A DNA stretch of 64,000 nt from positions 682,001 to 746,000 of the forward strand of contig OZ251225.1 in NCBI GenBank assembly GCA_965240325.2, given 5' to 3'. This stretch comes from Rebecca billardiae RCC1528 (Eukaryota; Haptophyta). The position numbers were made by a program, and so were the translations under genes. Below the pieces are notes generated by a model. The model did not search any database. It saw nothing but the letters and a program-made list of their open reading frames with translations, and had not been told where the DNA came from. Shown piece after piece: positions 62,657-64,000 of this stretch; position 1 is the stretch's first letter; every line of letters starts with the position of its first letter.

Positions 62657-64000
62657 ATGACGTCGCTCGGGGCGGCTCAGAGCTCGACGTCCGGCGGTCG
62701 GAAGCGCGCAAAGGTCGAGGTGACGAGCAGCAAGCCCGCGCTCGAGTGCAAGCTCCGTCTCGACCTGCAGGCGCTGTACGAGGACGGGCTGCTGTCGGAC
62801 GTGCACCTGCATGTGCGCGGTGACGGGGCGCAGGCGGCCAAGACGTTCTCGTGCCACCGCGCGATCCTGGCGGCCGCTTCGACGTACTTCAAGGCCATCT
62901 TCACGTCCAACTGCAAGGAGAACGGCAAGAGCGAGGTGACGCTCAACGATGTTGATCCTCACGTGTTTGAGGACATCATTCGGCTGTGCTATGGCGGGCC
63001 CGTGACGTTGGACAGGGCCAACGTCGTCGGGCTGATGCAGGCGGCGGAGTTTTACGGCGTGTCCGAGCTGCGCGAGTCGTGCACCGCCTTCTTCCAGCAG
63101 GGTCTCTCCGCCGAGGTCTACTACGAGCTGCTCGACCTGGGCATGACGATCCGGTGCGAGCGTGCACAGCAGCTGTGCATCCGCGCGCTCGCCAAGGACT
63201 TTGCGACGGCGATCTCGCATCCGGCGTTCCTCACCGTGTCGGTGGACAGCTTACGCGGCATGCTCCAGGACGACGCGCTCAGCGTGCCGAGCGAAGAAGC
63301 CGTCCTGCAGGCCCTTGTGACGTGGCTCGAGCACAACAAGTCGGGCATGCTCGAGCGCGAGATCCCAGCGAGGGAGATTGACGAGCTGCTGCTACTCGTG
63401 CGCTGGCCGTGGCTGCCGACGTCGGTGCTGTGCGCCGTGCAAGAGCGGTACCCGTGCCTGTCGTCATGCGCGATGCTCGACCGACTGCTGCTGCAAGCCT
63501 TTCGTTTTCACGCCTCGAGCGCCGAGCAGCGGAGCGCGCTCGGGTGCGAGAGCGTGCAGTTTCAGCCGCGCCCCGGCATGCTGCGCCTGAGCGAGCTGCT
63601 GCCCGACGGGCTGATGACCGACATGACCTTCGTCTGGAACGTGCCCAACTTCGCCTCGATCGAGCAGGAGAGCCTGTACTCCCCGCACGTCTGCGTCAAC
63701 GGCAACCGCTGGTCCATCTACATGTGGCCGCGCCGCCGATGCAGCTCGCAGACGGGCAAGGAGCAGGACTGGGTCTCCATCTACCTCAACTCGGTGGACG
63801 TGAAGAACGGTGACGTCGAGCAGCTGCCGACGTACGCGTTCGAGCTCACGGTGAAGAACTACCTGGACGCTGGGCGGTCGATCACGCGCGAGTACGAGCA
63901 CGCCTTCGACTCACAGGCGGTCGACTGGGGCCTCAGCCGCTTCGTCTCATACGCACAGGTGTGCGACCCGTTCCAGGGGTTCCTCAACGGCGGCACGCTC
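62657..64000 (+). CDS. BTB-BACK-MATH protein (C-terminus beyond window)
   Basis: ATG 62657 is the first in-frame Met after an open upstream stretch. The frame is still open at 64000 (448 codons). Residues ~38-145 are a BTB/POZ domain: LLSDVHLHVRGDG, FSCHRAILAAASTYFKAIF, VFEDIIRLCYGG and LMQAAEFYGVSELRESC. Residues ~150-265 are a BACK domain, with YYELLDLGMTIRCERAQQL, then VPSEEAVLQALVTWLEHN and ELLLLVRWPWLPTSVL. Residues ~310-448 are MATH-like: DMTFVWNVPNFASIEQES, SPHVCVNGNRWSIYMWP, WVSIYLNSVDV, TYAFELTVKN and DWGLSRFVSYAQV. BTB-MATH proteins serve as substrate adaptors of CUL3 ubiquitin ligases, with MATH binding the substrate. Here MATH is C-terminal to BTB-BACK, the reverse of SPOP and plant BPM proteins. 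Confidence 0.88.
   Translation, partial: MTSLGAAQSSTSGGRKRAKVEVTSSKPALECKLRLDLQALYEDGLLSDVHLHVRGDGAQAAKTFSCHRAILAAASTYFKAIFTSNCKENGKSEVTLNDVDPHVFEDIIRLCYGGPVTLDRANVVGLMQAAEFYGVSELRESCTAFFQQGLSAEVYYELLDLGMTIRCERAQQLCIRALAKDFATAISHPAFLTVSVDSLRGMLQDDALSVPSEEAVLQALVTWLEHNKSGMLEREIPAREIDELLLLVRWPWLPTSVLCAVQERYPCLSSCAMLDRLLLQAFRFHASSAEQRSALGCESVQFQPRPGMLRLSELLPDGLMTDMTFVWNVPNFASIEQESLYSPHVCVNGNRWSIYMWPRRRCSSQTGKEQDWVSIYLNSVDVKNGDVEQLPTYAFELTVKNYLDAGRSITREYEHAFDSQAVDWGLSRFVSYAQVCDPFQGFLNGGTL

Overview
The window is nuclear DNA of a GC-rich eukaryote. Genes carry short spliceosomal introns of about 98-200 bp, mostly starting GTGCG or GTRNG and ending CAG, and one GC-AG intron. Coding thirds are saturated with G/C, genes lie on both strands without operons, and microsatellites, foldback elements and DNA-transposon remains fill the gaps. 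A Ser-Pro-rich secreted protein, an LCAT/PDAT-type acyltransferase, a CEP95-type centrosomal protein and a kinesin-like protein point to a flagellated, probably algal protist. A haptophyte is my leading guess, from the combination of high GC, GC-rich alternating introns and a GC-AG intron. This is inference; the window holds no rRNA or plastid marker.

Layout. 1-3.8 kb: partial kinesin-like coiled-coil gene (minus). 3.8-9.7 kb: no convincing gene; a 460-bp-arm inverted repeat, a G-run element with inverted ends and a 566-bp MITE. 9.7-10.5 kb: secreted Pro-rich protein. 10.5-20.9 kb: repeats, (AT)n tracts and two decayed gene fragments. 20.9-22.0 kb: carrier-like membrane protein (minus). 22-26.4 kb: a hairpin, a frameshifted pseudogene, a CpG-poor island and a 200-N assembly gap. 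26.4-30.6 kb: three minus-strand genes (LCAT-like, CEP95-like, TPR). 30.7-38.6 kb: a CpG-poor Pro/Gln-rich ORF, a PIF/Harbinger-type transposase and a convergent 782-aa protein of unknown function. 39.4-44.9 kb: the densest block, with GPN3 head-to-head with a methyltransferase-like gene, and TFIIIB subunit BDP1 head-to-head with a NADAR-FHA-RRM fusion. 45-54.6 kb: no solid gene but a striking series of palindromes (nested 2.3 kb, foldback 0.33 kb, 3.2 kb with ~870-bp arms). 54.8-56.1 kb: 5'-truncated DDE_1 (pogo/Tigger-like) transposase. 56.8-58.1 kb: HERPUD-like ER protein. 59.8-64 kb: basic hypothetical protein, ARF-like GTPase (minus) and a BTB-BACK-MATH protein cut by the window end.

The genes do not form one pathway. 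They are a mix of housekeeping functions (Pol II assembly GTPase GPN3, Pol III factor BDP1, ERAD factor, acyltransferase, cytoskeletal proteins). The most unusual single gene is the NADAR-FHA-RRM fusion. The most unusual DNA structure is the nested palindrome array at 46.3-48.6 kb, together with the foldback and (AT)n-linked repeat families. Long overlapping open frames inside GC-rich genes were treated as artefacts of stop-codon scarcity.
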